Origin: Actinernus sp. WN-2022
Lineage: Eukaryota > Cnidaria > Anthozoa > Actiniaria > Actinernidae
Length of the DNA: 64,000 bases
Assembly (NCBI GenBank): GCA_030867875.1
Contig: JAOWCC010000019.1
Span: 32,345,976-32,409,975 of the forward strand
Reading direction: 5' to 3'
Shown here piece after piece: positions 45,845 through 56,531 of the stretch. Within the stretch, counting starts at the first letter, position 1, and each line of letters opens with the position of its first letter. A program made the position numbers and the translations under genes. A model generated the notes under the pieces. That model had not been told where the DNA came from. It saw only the letters and a program-made list of their open reading frames with translations, and made no database searches.

Positions 45845-45912
45845 TCGTATCACTGTATCACCGTATCACTGTATCACCGTATCACTGTATCTTGGTATCT
45901 CCGTATCATTGT
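45845..45912. repeat. 8-bp array, inverse relative of 42971
   Basis: Units GTATCACT and GTATCACC alternate, then GTATCTTG and GTATCTCC, ending in TTGTAACACGTTATAT. This is the reverse complement of the right half of the 42.97 kb locus, so the two are inverted copies of one repeat. Confidence 0.8.
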
Positions 45913-45970
45913 ATCTTGTAACACGTTATATACGAAGCCGATCGAAATAACACCGTTGTTTAATATGTTA

Positions 45971-46116
45971 TAGATGGTTTGCACTCAATCCCCAGAGATT
46001 CAAATAACAAAGGGCATGGCGGCCATGTTGGTGTACAGAACAAAAGAAGCTAACGAATAATCTATTGTTAACTGTACACCAACATGGCGGCTATGACGTC
46101 ACGTGCAAAGGGTCTA
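45971..46116 (+). mobile_element. TAGATGG MITE, copy 4
   Basis: A full 146-bp copy flanked by TA (45969-45970 and 46117-46118), almost identical to the copy at 26369. It lies just behind the 8-bp array. Confidence 0.88.
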
Positions 46117-46550
46117 TAGAACTGAGTAGGGGGCGATTTGGTGTGAAATCATATGAGTAATTACAAAATTATACAGCCGATTAGCGCCGGGGGAGCACAA
46201 TAATCAAGGAGTAGCATGGAACCTCTCGAGACTTGTATTCTGATTGCATCCGGTATAATACTTTCTATTGTTTTTGTACTGCACTTTCTAAAGAGCGTCT
46301 GAATGGGGTTAACTGACTACTGACAAACGGCCTTAAAAACAACTGACAAATGACGACTTTTTTATTGACAACTGAAAAATAACTGACAACTGACGAATTT
46401 GTTTTTTTGTGGGTCAAACATTGGAAATTTTCTCAAGTAATGATTAACTAGGGCTAACTGCCAAATGGCCAAATTTTAACTGACATGTAGACCCCCCATT
46501 CAGACCCTCTCTAAAGGTTAGGGTGATTTCTATTGTTGGGTAGGCCATAC

Positions 46551-48160
46551 TGGTTCTATTTAACAATTAGACTATGAGCTCGAAGTTTCTATCGGCTGAT
46601 AGTTGACGAGGAGTGTAGCTCCGAGTCAACTATCAGCCAGAGGTAAAAAATTAGAAAACGGTAACGAGAAAACGAGTAACGACCAAAAATTGCAAGAGGT
46701 AAACAAATTAGAAAACGAGTAACGACCAAAAATTGCAAGGGGTAAAAAATAATAAGAATTCTTTACAGAAAATATTTACAGAAAATTTACGAAAAAGTCG
46801 ACAATGCACCGGCCTTCCATTTTCGCGCCACAAATGTCACGTGACAAAGAATAGAGGTAGATGACGTGATTTTCTCTCTTGTTTTCTCTCGGTTTTTCTC
46901 GCACAAGTTCGATTTGCATGTCAAGACAAATTCCAGGGCTACGATAACGGCAACAAGGCCGAGCCTTTGTAACTGTTTTACAGACTGTGGTTCTTTATAT
47001 TCTGTCAATTTTCGGCCTCGATGTTGGTCGCCATTTGTTTGACTCAATTCCTAACGTTGTCATTGTTCTGGACATTTTTCTTGAACTTAGATGACCCCGA
47101 TGCAGCAGTAATCATCTCCTCCGATTCTTCGGAAGAGGAACAGGAGGAAGGCAAGTAGATTTGCTCTTTTCGCTGAATTATGATACATGTAGATTATGAT
47201 GCAAGGTAAACCCCGAGGAGGGGACTCCCTATATGGTACTGACGGTCGTACCTTTTAGGGGTCAAAAATGCGAATTTTGGTACCTTTTAGGGTGTTCAAT
47301 TTAAAACCCACAGTTTTGATCATCGTGGTACCGTTTAGGGTATTCAAAATAAGCCTGGAACGTAGGGAAAGTTGGAAAGGCTGGAATCACTTCGGAAAAT
47401 AAAATTTTCGTTTAATAACCGTTCAGTAACTTTGTCGGAACTTTTGGTGAATTCCCATTTAACTTATGCTTTTTGGAATTAATTAATAAATTCATAATTT
47501 CCCACGACAAACTCAGCAGCGTGGTCAATGCATGCATGTGAATCATAATTTCATCGAAGCAAACCTATCGTCATAATTCAGGGAAAAGAGCAAATCTACT
47601 TGCCTTCCTCCTGTTCCTCTTCAGAAGAATCGGAGGGGATAGTTCAAGAAAAATGTCCAGAACAATGACAACGTTTATAGGAATTGAGTCAAACAAATGG
47701 CGACCAACATCGAGGCCGAAAATTGACAGAATATAAAGAACCAGTCTGTAAAACAGCTAGAAAGGCTCGGCCTTGTTTCCTTTATCGTAGCCCTGGAATT
47801 TGTCTTGACATGCAAATCGAAATTGTGCGAGAAAAACCGAGAGAAAACAAGAGAGAAAATCATGTTACTTAAACCTCTAAAGGACGCCATGACTAAAGTC
47901 CAGTCTGCATTCTTTGCCACGTGACATTTATGGCGCGAAAATGGAAGGCCGGTGCATTGTTGACTTTTTCGTAAATTTTCTGTAAATATTTTTTGTAAAG
48001 AATTCTTATTATTTTTTACCCCTTGCAATTTTTGGTCGTTACTCGTTTTCTAATTTTTTTACTTCTTGCAATTTTTGGTCGTTACTCGTTTTCCCGTTAC
48101 TCCGTTACTCGTTTTAGTAACACCCAAGCTTATAGTCTAATTGTTTTAGTAGAAACCAAC
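46551..48160. mobile_element. Long inverted-repeat element, arms about 600 bp
   Basis: The left arm (46551-47183) and the right arm (47568-48160) are inverse copies with small differences, from the outer GTTTCTA/TTAACAATTAGAC end to the inner GCAAATCTACTTGCC block. Each arm has direct repeats of CGAGTAACGACCAAAAATTG near its outer end. The spacer contains a fragment of the GGGACTCCCTATAT repeat. The right arm lacks about 20 bases of the acidic coding-like piece at 47091. No transposase is present. Confidence 0.75.
47091..47154 (+). other. Coding-like acidic segment within repeat arm
   Basis: After a strong acceptor (TTTTTCTTGAACTTAG) the frame reads DPDAAVIISSDSSEEEQEEG and ends at GGCAA|GTAGAT, a possible donor. 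Val-Ile-Ile-Ser followed by acidic Ser/Glu residues looks like a SUMO-interacting motif. It may be an exon piece captured by the element. The partner arm has lost the first half. Confidence 0.25.
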
Positions 48161-48291
48161 TTAAACTGAAGCAAGATTTTTTAAACATTTTGACGACTTC
48201 GCAGCCATTGTGCTTTTGAAAACCTTGTGCTTTTGAAAACTTCGAGTAGCTTAGCCAATCAGATTGCAGGATTGGTGATAGAACGCTAGTT
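48137..48291. mobile_element. Left part of a MITE split by a LINE
   Basis: CTAATTGTTTTAGTAGAAAC begins a segment whose inverse end, GTTTCTACTAATTCCAATTAG, is found at 51571-51592, after the LINE. The original element was about 175 bp. It contains a 17-bp direct duplication, TTGTGCTTTTGAAAACC. Confidence 0.65.
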
Positions 48292-48445
48292 TTTTTTTTT
48301 TTTTTTAATTCATATTTATTTAAATTTTTGAAATTTTTTAACATTACATGTTGACAAAACACTCAATACATAATACACAGAAAAACATAAAATAAGGGTT
48401 ACCTAAAATAATATATCAATATGCGTATACTGCTAACTGTTCTTA

Positions 48446-49693
48446 TTAAAGGATAGGTATAATTTTTTCCCATTTGTTGTAATGTTTTAATAATTTTAAT
48501 TTTTTCTTTGCAATATAAGTCTCAATATTATAGATATATTTTATATTGGCTTTAAACACTTTCATGCATGGAATTGTATTTCTATATTTGCATTTATAAA
48601 TTAAGTGTTTAGCAATCAATATAAGATGATTGATCAATACGAAATCCTTTCCAACGTCAAATTTACCAAAAATAACATCTATTTCTGTTAAATTGTCTAT
48701 GTTAAATTTATTTATCTTAAGCCAAGATAAAACATCGCTCCAGAACATTTCTATAATATGACACCCATAAAGTAAATGCTCGATAGACTCTTCTTCATTT
48801 TTACAAAAAGAGCACATAGGGGAATCTACAATTCCAAAACGAAAAAGTTTGAGATTTGCATATAAGATACCGTTCAAGATTTTATATTGAAATTCTCTTG
48901 TTTTTGTATCTAGAGTTACAATGAATGGTAGGGAATATATTTTTTTCCAGTCAGTTTTTAGATTCGGATATTTGTTTTGTAATTTAAATCGAGCATTGGG
49001 AAGTATCTGTTTGGATGCTATAAATTCTTTATAAACATCTTTTGTCGAGACCGTTATAAGATCTACTCTTTCTCCTGCTACTGTAATCTGAACCGTATCA
49101 GTAATTGCCTCATTTAAACAATATTGATTTGTTTTGATGGTTGATCTCCATTGAGCAGGTATTGCAGTAACTATACCAAATAAAGTTAAAATATTTGCTG
49201 TTGTTAATTTGAATTTATCTATTAAGTGTCCTTGGAGAAATTTTTGATTTGTGGATATTAAGTCTCCTATTTTAATAATATTTTTATTGTAAACATAAAA
49301 TGGTTTAAAAACTGACTTATTTTTAATGACAATAAATCTATTGTTCCAGATAATTTCGTTTATGATGTCTTTATGTGAACTTGGTGATTTACTGTTAATG
49401 GCAGACCACGCATCCAAGCATTCTTTGTAGTAGGCTGGTATATTTATTTGGAGTTTTGCGGTGTCGAAGTTACACTGTAATAGAAATTTCCCTCCCACCA
49501 TCTTAAGATAAAAATCCAAACAGAGCTTCCATGGATGTCTACAGCTTTCCAAATATTCCTTAATACACATTATTCTCTGGGCGTTTATCATGGATTGGAT
49601 ATCCAGCATCTTTAGACCTCCCTCGTCAATATCATTTATTAGAGCCATGCGTTTAATTTTGTCTTTTCCTTTCCAAATAAAGTCGTATAGCAA
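48446..49693 (-). pseudogene. LINE ORF2 C-terminal domain with zf-RVT
   Basis: A 415-codon frame begins in LLYDFIWKGKDKIKR, a standard segment after the reverse transcriptase of L1/Tx1-like ORF2, and contains GGLKMLDIQSM. Near the end, CSFCKNEEESIEHLLYGC has the C-x2-C...H-x4-C spacing of the reverse-transcriptase-associated zinc-binding domain (zf-RVT). It was one protein with the frame at 49824; two frame breaks separate them. Confidence 0.88.
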
Positions 49694-49823
49694 AGTGTTA
49701 GCTTCTTTGATAAAGTCTTTTGTAACTGGGATTAATCTCGCCTATACATTAATTTAGGTACAGCAAACGTTTTAACAATTTGAACTCTGCCTATAAGAGT
49801 AAGCCCCCTCCACTTCCACATAT

Positions 49824-51344
49824 TTAATGACTTTTTATTTGTTTCAAGACTTTATCAAAATTTAATTTCCGTCTCCCTTTTTCATCATAATCAAAATATA
49901 CACCTAAAATTTTTACTGTAGTTTTAACTTTATGATTACTAAATTCATTTTGAGGTAACGTTGATAATGTGCCCATTCCCATTATTTCAGTTTTTTCATC
50001 ATTCACTTTTAAACCGGAACATTTTGTGAATAGCTTAACTAAGTTGAAAAGGTGGTGAAATGAGGATTTATTCTTTAAAAAGCAAGTCATATCATCGGCA
50101 AATATCGTTAGTTTTGCTTCCTCGTCTTCAATTTTAATTCCCTGGATATCTTTGTTTTTCCTGATTTTAATTGCCAGAGATTCTAGTACCATAATAAATA
50201 GAAGGGGTGAGAGAGGATCTCCCTGTCTAACGCCACATTCTACCTTAAAATACTTTGATGCAACGCCGTTATTTATAATACAGCTCGAAGTATTCTTATA
50301 AATTGTTTTAACCCATTGTATAAAGGAAGGTCCCAAATTGAAGGTTTCCAATACTTTAACTAGATAATTGTGGTTAACAGAGTCAAACGCTTTTTCAAAG
50401 TCAATAGCAACAAGTATACCAGACACTTTAATCTTTTTCGTATACATCAAAATATCATCTATATTCCTTACCGCGTTAAAAATGGACCTTCCCTTTACGA
50501 AGGCGTTTTGGTCGTAGTGGATTATTTCGGGCAGAATTTTTTCTAGTCGTTTCACCAACACTTTTGAAGCGATCTTTGTATCAACATTTATTAGTGAGAT
50601 CGGTCGCCAGTTTTTAATATATCTTTTATCCTTGTCTTTCTTTTCTAGTAACATTATAATAGCTTGTTTTTGTGAGATGGACAGTTCACCATGTAGGTAT
50701 GCGTAATTAAGACAATCAACCAAGCACTTTCCGAGTACAGACCAAAACACTTGATAGAATTCAATGGGAAGTCCATCGTTTCCAGGCGTCTTACTTTTTT
50801 CAAAACTTTTCAAAACGTTAAAACATTCGCTATAACTTAATTTTCCTTCACATACCTCCCGTGATTCCTCGTTTAAAATAGGAATGTTTGTATCCAGGAG
50901 AAAGGTATTTGTAATATCTTCATCGTAGAGGGCCTCCATTCCACTATACAGTTTTGAATAAAATGTATGAAGTTCATTCATGATTATTTTCGGACTCGAT
51001 ATAGTTGTGTTAGTGTCTGTACATAATTTTCTAACTGAGCTTTTTTTCTTTCTCGATCTCTCAAGATTCAAAAAATATTTGTTGCTTTTTTCACCTTTTT
51101 CATACCATGTGGCTCTGGACCTTACAATTAGACCTTGCGTAATGTAGTCATACTGACTATCATAGTCCATCTTCAAACATTCGTACTCATTTATATTTGT
51201 AGAAGTAGGGTCAAGATCACATTTTGCTTCCCATGATTGTAGTTCGCTTTTAATTCGGTTTAATTTTTCTCTTCTTTCCTTTGCTTTCTGTTTACTATAT
51301 GTTATAGTTTCTTGTCGTATTTTATATTTAATAAAATCCCACAT
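49824..51344 (-). pseudogene. LINE ORF2 reverse transcriptase domain
   Basis: The 506-codon frame shows all reverse transcriptase blocks: KSKTPGNDGLPIEFYQVFW, NWRPISLINVDTKIASK, VAIDFEKAFDSVNH (motif A Asp), GVRQGDPLSPLLF (motif B), LTIFADDMTCF (motif C with both Asp) and KILGVYFDY. The enzyme would copy LINE RNA at a nicked target. The domain is intact; the breaks lie outside it. The frame ends at KQIKSH, where a one-base change in an A run shifts the continuation. Confidence 0.9.
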
Positions 51345-51375
51345 AATTCTGGGATCCTCTATCGTATTCAGTTCT

Positions 51376-51556
51376 CAGTCCATTCGAGGTATTTATCTTT
51401 TATTAGATCGACATACTCTTTGTCTTCTAATAAGCTTGAATTAAATTTCCAAAATGAAGGTCCGTGTGTCTGTTCCTCTAATCCATTTATTGAAAGCATA
51501 ATAGCCGAATGATCTGATTTAATAGATGGTATAATATCTACCTGCTCAATCTCCTC
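51376..51556 (-). pseudogene. LINE endonuclease C-terminal remnant
   Basis: In a further frame the minus strand reads VDIIPSIKSDHSAIMLSING and then HGPSFWKFNSSLL, the end of an APE-type endonuclease with the conserved SDH. The rest of the endonuclease and any ORF1 are absent through 5' truncation at 51556. A frame break near 51360 separates it from the reverse transcriptase frame. Confidence 0.8.
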
Positions 51557-51860
51557 TAGAACGCTAGTTGGTTTCTACTAATTCCAATTAGGCATAAATG
51601 GATGAGTTTAGATTTCAAAAGGGATATTCTGAATTTTTACTCAAAGTTTACAGCAAAGAAAATGCTTCTCAAATCCTTTGATTTCGTTGGCTGATTTGTA
51701 AGGTTCCAGCATTTTGATTGGTTCATAAAAATGAGACGATTACCAACATGATTTGGTTTATAATCGCACTCTTTTAAACCAATAAGATTGCAGGAAAAGG
51801 TAAACGTGTTAGGTTCTTAATTGAGAATATAAAAAAATGTTGAAACCTGTGGCCCAGGTT

Positions 51861-52533
51861 TACGGTGGCCCCAAAGGGACATCCTAATGACACTCTACTT
51901 TTTTATGCATTGCGACTTACGTTGCGGGTTACGGAGCGAGTTGCGACTTACGGTGCGACTTGCGGGTTACGTTGTGACTTACGTTGCGACTTACGTTGCG
52001 ACTTACGTTGCGACTTACGTTGCGCCTTACGTTGCGAGTTACGTTGCGAGTTACATTGCGGGTTACGTTGCGGGTATTTTGCGTGTTACGCTCGTGGCTA
52101 GTGCTGAAACAAGCAACATGATGGGAGCTGTCTGCATGATCTATTTTGCATCGTTCTAAGTCTAATGCCATGGACGTTTGTGAGAAATGTAATAATTTCT
52201 GGTCCGCTAAGACCAAGATTAAAATATATTTCAATAACATTTACTTCATTCCGCGACGAACCATCGTTTTCGCTTGCACGAGAATAGATTGGAAGCACTG
52301 CTCCCGACGAAACTACATGGGTAAATACAAAATAGATCATACAGACAGCTCCCATCATGTTGCTTCAGTTCAGCACGAGCCCGCAACGTAACTCGCAACG
52401 TAACTCGCAACGTAAATCGCTACTCGCAACGTAAGTCGCACCGTAAGTCGCAACTCGCACTGTAACCCGCAACGTAAGTCGCAATGCATAAAAAAAAGTA
52501 GAGTCATTAGGATGTCCCTTTGGGGCCACCGTA
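51861..52533. mobile_element. Inverted-repeat element carrying 12-bp arrays in both arms
   Basis: Ends TACGGTGGCCCCAAAGGGAC and the exact inverse. Behind each end lies an array of the 12-bp unit TTGCGACTTACG (variants GCGAGTTACGTT and GCGGGTTACGTT), about 15 units on the left (51908-52090) and about nine on the right (52378-52485) in inverse orientation. Inner arms pair as well (AGCTCCCATCATGTTGCT). Four codons per unit give artefactual CDLR or YVAT repeats. Confidence 0.85.
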
Positions 52534-52535
52534 CT

Positions 52536-52745
52536 ACAGGTTCGATCCCCGGACGCGGCGCCGTATGTGAGTCGAGTTGTTGGTATCTCGCCCTTGCACG
52601 AAGGCCGAGGGTTTTCTCCGGGTCCTCCGGTTTTCTTCCCACTACAAAAGCCAACGCTCTAAATTCAAATTCGATCTGTGGATTAGCCGAGTCCTGGCTT
52701 TGATCAGCCCCTATGGTTTTTCAGATCCCGTTAGAAATTCAGTGA
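52536..52745 (+). mobile_element. tRNA-derived SINE, head truncated
   Basis: It starts within the B box (GGTTCGATCCCC), then CGCCGTATGTGAG, CTCCGGTTTTCTTCCC, CTGGCTTTGATCAGCC and the tail TCAGATCCCGTTAGAAATTC. The A-box half is missing, exactly where the preceding inverted-repeat element abuts. Fragments of the same tail occur at 5262 and, reversed, at 37735. Confidence 0.75.
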
Positions 52746-53585
52746 TGTTGTCACGGCTTTAAATACCGTCGTCTTTTTGACCACACCAGATTCCATGCGA
52801 AAGCCATTCGACAGTTGCTTTGCGTTGATTGACGGAAGCCCACTGACGAACTCATCCCTGCGAACTTCCGAAGGGCTCTTACTAGTTTTGCCGCATGATA
52901 AACCAAGATTAGCACGAAAAAAAGTGGAAAAGAATTCTAAAACAAAAGCAAACAAAGGAAGCATGGGAAAGTTGGAAGCGTAAAACAAGAAAACAAGAAA
53001 AGACACGGCAAAGAACAACAAAAGACAACATATAACAAGCTGATATTATTAAATGCGCACTAAAATGCCCCGTCCATACGAATGCGTTTCCATTTGAAAG
53101 CGCAAACGTTTTGTTGCGTTTGTATCGCCCGTCCACACGAAAACATGAAACCGCAAACATTTAAAAACGCTCTCAAAAGTGGAAAGATTGGTAACTCACT
53201 GAAAACGCAAACTTTTGAAAACGCTTAGTTTCAGTCCACCTGTATTCTAGTTAAAAATCCAAGACAGGACACGGACAGCTAGTCGAATCGATCTAACAAC
53301 GATCTGAAAATGATTTCAGATCGATGCGAAAACCCTGTCCAGACGAATACGTTTTTAAACGTATTGTGATGAGAATATAAAATTCCTGAAAGATGTGGCC
53401 AGATAAATAACGAAAAAAAAATACGAATTGTGTCGTGGGAAAATTACATGACTCCGACTCCGAGCGCGCGCAACATGTTTATGCAGACGTCACAATCGAT
53501 GTTACGTCGCCGTGTATTAAACAGCAATCTTTTAATCTAACGAAACCAAGACGGAAGCCATAAAAAAAGACCTCGAAAAACAACA
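52746..53585. other. No gene; CGTCCACACGAAAAC-type repeat words
   Basis: The phrases CCGTCCATACGAATGCG, CCGTCCACACGAAAAC and CTGTCCAGACGAATACG recur between 53068 and 53350 with AAAACGCAAAC words between; they resemble ends of short hAT-like elements. Frames of 60-96 codons in this stretch have no motif. Confidence 0.35.
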
Positions 53586-53882
53586 ATGGAGCAAGAAAAC
53601 AGCCAGAAAGGATCGGCAGGAAGTGACGCTAAGAGAGCCAGCACTTTGACAAGTTATGACGCGCCAGGAGATGGCAATCCGTTCGGACAACAACATTTCC
53701 CGGCCCTCCAACAGGACTCGCAGGCTTCTCAAGGGTTTCCAGCGTTGGGTCTTCCTGGAGTGTGATGAATCAAATGCCAGTTTACCCCGCACGATTTCTT
53801 TATCAGTATTATGTTCCCCCTGCAACGATTCCTCGCTCTGCTTTTGATTGTGGAATGTTTACAAACTTGAACCCGAGCGAAG
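53586..53882 (+). CDS. Possible first coding exon, frame-broken, unknown protein
   Basis: ATG in the context CAACAATGG opens a frame reading MEQENSQKGSAGSDAKRAST, later GNPFGQQHFPALQQDSQ and GFPALGLPGV, which stops at 53763. Directly behind, another frame continues MNQMPVYPARFLYQYYVPPA up to a perfect donor, GAAG|GTAAGT, at 53883. Removing the repeated TG at the junction (GTGTG) would join both. The Gln/Pro/Gly-rich composition is unlike the repeats around it. CpG-rich DNA with GCGCGCGC lies about 100 bases upstream. I do not recognise the family. It may be a decayed gene or a sequencing or allelic difference. Confidence 0.4.
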
Positions 53883-54149
53883 GTAAGTCTGCTATGCATG
53901 ACACTACATCCGAGTCTGACAATAATATTGTTGTTTACGGAAATTTGCATTACGTTGTAAAGTGACCATTTAAATCACTGATTAGAATTTACGCTAACTG
54001 ATGAAATGAAGTCAGAACGTTTTGAAAATTAGATTAGATTATTGACTAATCAAAAATCGCACGTGAAAAGAAAGCGACGTCATCAAAGCAGAATCGACAC
54101 AAATAAAGTTTTTTAAAAAGCCTGGAAAAGTCTACTCGATTTCTTTCAG

Positions 54150-54300
54150 GGGCTGTTCATCCCTAGAACAAACACCGAGAGCTTCTCGTACGCTAAACAG
54201 AGGAGCATCTCTATGGAACAATCTTCTAGTGAAGCACAAAATGCTACCAGTGCCAGGCACTTCTTGAACTCTCTTTAGCTTTTATAATTTAGTAGATTTT
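54150..54300 (+). pseudogene. LINE ORF2 C-terminal tail relic
   Basis: Fragments IPRTNTESFSYA and RGASLWNNLL in neighbouring frames resemble the last residues of non-LTR ORF2 proteins, followed by AT-rich 3' sequence. No more of the element can be recognised. Confidence 0.3.
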
Positions 54301-54309
54301 TAATACTTT

Positions 54310-55319
54310 AATAATTATTAATACTTTTTATACATCTATTTTTCGTTATCTTCATTAGGCAATCCAATAAAATGTTTCGTTTGCCTGGGTCGGTCGGTCG
54401 GTAAAAAACATTTACGTCAGGGCTTGAAGTCGACTACTTTTTCCTCTACTAGTTGTGGATTGACAATTTGCATGCGAAAGGCAAGAAACTAATACGTAGA
54501 GAGCTAGGAAAAAAGGTGTAGTTAAAAAAAATATTCAATCGTTTTTATTTTATTATACTTTTTCCAAAAAAATGAGCGATGGTAAACGCAACATTTCATT
54601 GGGATGGCCTTATTTATTAGTATAAATTGTAATTTAGCGCACGGCTCTCTGGAAGAACATCCTTTGTAATTTATTATTCCGTGTATAAATAAAGAGTATG
54701 TATGTGTGTGTATGTTATGTATTTCTGTTCCAAGTTTTCAAGTTACGTGAGTTTGAATTCACTTTTTCAATGCGGCGGAATCGAACGTCTTATGGCGGAA
54801 TGGATTTGAACGAGTACCCCTTAGAGCTAATATGCGGAGAGAGCGATGGAAAAAGAAGAAATTAAACACGAAACATTTCGGTAGAATCTCTGGAAACAGT
54901 ATTGAATGAGTGAAAAAAACTGCGGAATTAACTGACGACCCCGCACGATTTGGAGCCCAATCAACTTGTAATCAAGACTTTTGGCTCCAGCTGTAGCTTG
55001 TTAACAAGCCCCAACAACAAAACTTATCCGTAACTCGTATAATAATGATGCACATTAATAAATAGATATATAAATAAATAATACAAATTAGTAAGAGTAC
55101 TGTGATACCTGAAGTAGCATATTATCGAGCCAGGCATCGCAAAATATATGAATTAAAGACAGTTGTATTGGCTCAAAGCACACACAAATTAACTGACACT
55201 ATAAACAAACCCAATCCTCTCTTGACATTATTTCCTCGATTAAATCAGCGTGTAATAATAATGATGATATCTCATAGCTATCTCCGAGGTCGTTAACAGC
55301 TTTGAAATAATGTCTTCCA
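54310..55319. other. No supported gene
   Basis: AT-rich DNA with short GGTC and TATG tandems (54387-54400, 54697-54720). No exon-like segment found. Confidence 0.35.
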
Positions 55320-55628
55320 CAATTGACCTATATCATTATGACGTCACGGCTTGTTTATGAGGGGGACGGAATCGACATGAACAATAGAATTTTGAACTAA
55401 ATCTGCTCTGCTGAGGAAAATTTAACTTCGAATTGTCTGGTTTCCAGATATCAGCTGTATCAATGTTGATCCCACAATATTTACCGTATTGGTGGCTGTT
55501 ACCGCTATTGTACATTCTAAAAATGCATTTGATAGCGATGTCCTTTGTGTTGTTGCTGTGATCCGTGATCCTCAGCGTTTAAACAATAGATTGTTTTGAT
55601 TTGACGTCATAATGATATAGGGCAATTG
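55320..55628 (+). mobile_element. CAATTGACCTATATCA element, copy 1
   Basis: The ends CAATTGACCTATATCATTAT and its inverse meet CRE-type TGACGTCA at their inner borders. The 309-bp copy matches 61906-62244 in inverse orientation throughout, including CGAATTGTCTGGTTTCCAGA. It is non-autonomous. Confidence 0.75.
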
Positions 55629-55659
55629 CATCCTTTGCTGACGACACGAATAGCTTCAA

Positions 55660-56430
55660 CCACAAACAGTGGACAAACATGAAAGCGAGGTCGCGCCTGG
55701 GGCTCGAGCCGCTCGACAAAATGAGTTTGATTCTTTTATGCAATACGTACGAAATATTTCTTTCGTAAATGGTGGGAATTTTCTGGTAACCTCTCATTAC
55801 GCGGGAGCACGTATTACGCGCGACCGTCGACGCCGCCACTCGCGCGTTTGTCAGGTTGGTCGATGGCAAAATATTTGCTATACTCTAGTGTGGTTTAGCA
55901 AAGCAAACTTATTATTTTCCCGCCTGGAGAATAGCAGAAAGAGCTACAATCAACGGCACCCTTGCAAAGTACATGAAACTATGGTCCACGTGAAATTGTA
56001 AAATTGGGAGAGAGACTTGTTGAGCTTACATACTTATCCTGTGTATCCGCCCTTGTATTTTTCCGGCAGTCTTAGTTTGTCCTGAGCGGGGGATTGGGAC
56101 GAACATGAAAGCGAGGTAATAAATATGAAAGCGAGGTCTGACGCACTCGTGCTTCGCGTCTCGGGCTGGATGGCTCATATACACATGTAATATTTTTTTT
56201 CTCTTAAACAACCTTAGCCCGCCTTAAATGGCCAAATACAACTTTAAGCATTTTCCTTAAACCGCCTTTGATCGCACAGTTAACTTGCACAACTCCGCCT
56301 TAACTCGCCGCGAGTTTAGTCCCGGCTATATGTTGAGCGCGGGGGATTGGGAGAAACATGAAAGCGAGGTCGGTAACATGAAAGCTGGTGCCAACGGACT
56401 GGTGCCGGCCCACGTGCTTTGCGCTCAACT
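55660..56430. repeat. Cluster of ACATGAAAGCGAGGTC repeats
   Basis: ACATGAAAGCGAGGT or a close variant occurs at 55677, 56103, 56126 and 56357, usually after GGGGGATTGGGA and before GCTTCGCG- or CGCCTGGGGCT-like sequence. Another two stand at 59354-59390. These look like fragments of one repeat scattered around the homeobox exon. Confidence 0.55.
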
Positions 56431-56531
56431 GAACTGATCAAAATTCGCTGGTACAAACAAACAGAAAAGAGCGCTACACGCAGGCTATCACAAACTATAA
56501 AACGTATGACATTACCTCAGTCACGCATTCT

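Larger units (their letters stand above)
48292..51556 (-). mobile_element. L1/Tx1-like LINE, 5'-truncated, 13-bp target duplication
   Basis: TAGAACGCTAGTT lies at 48279-48291 and again at 51557-51569. The minus-strand element ends in a poly-A tail (T run 48290-48306) and carries ORF2 from the end of its endonuclease through reverse transcriptase to a Cys-His C-terminal domain. The perfect duplication shows it is fairly young. Three frame breaks (near 51360, 49850 and 49720) make it inactive as it stands. Confidence 0.92.

Noticed and set aside
46787..48028. Paired 86-, 62- and 117-codon genes starting MSQTNGDQHRGRKLTEY
   Set aside because: They lie in the two arms of one inverted repeat and are inverse copies, with different frame breaks; no domain is recognisable.
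51865..52654. CDLR/YVAT repeat proteins
   Set aside because: They are produced by the 12-bp array on both strands of an inverted-repeat element.
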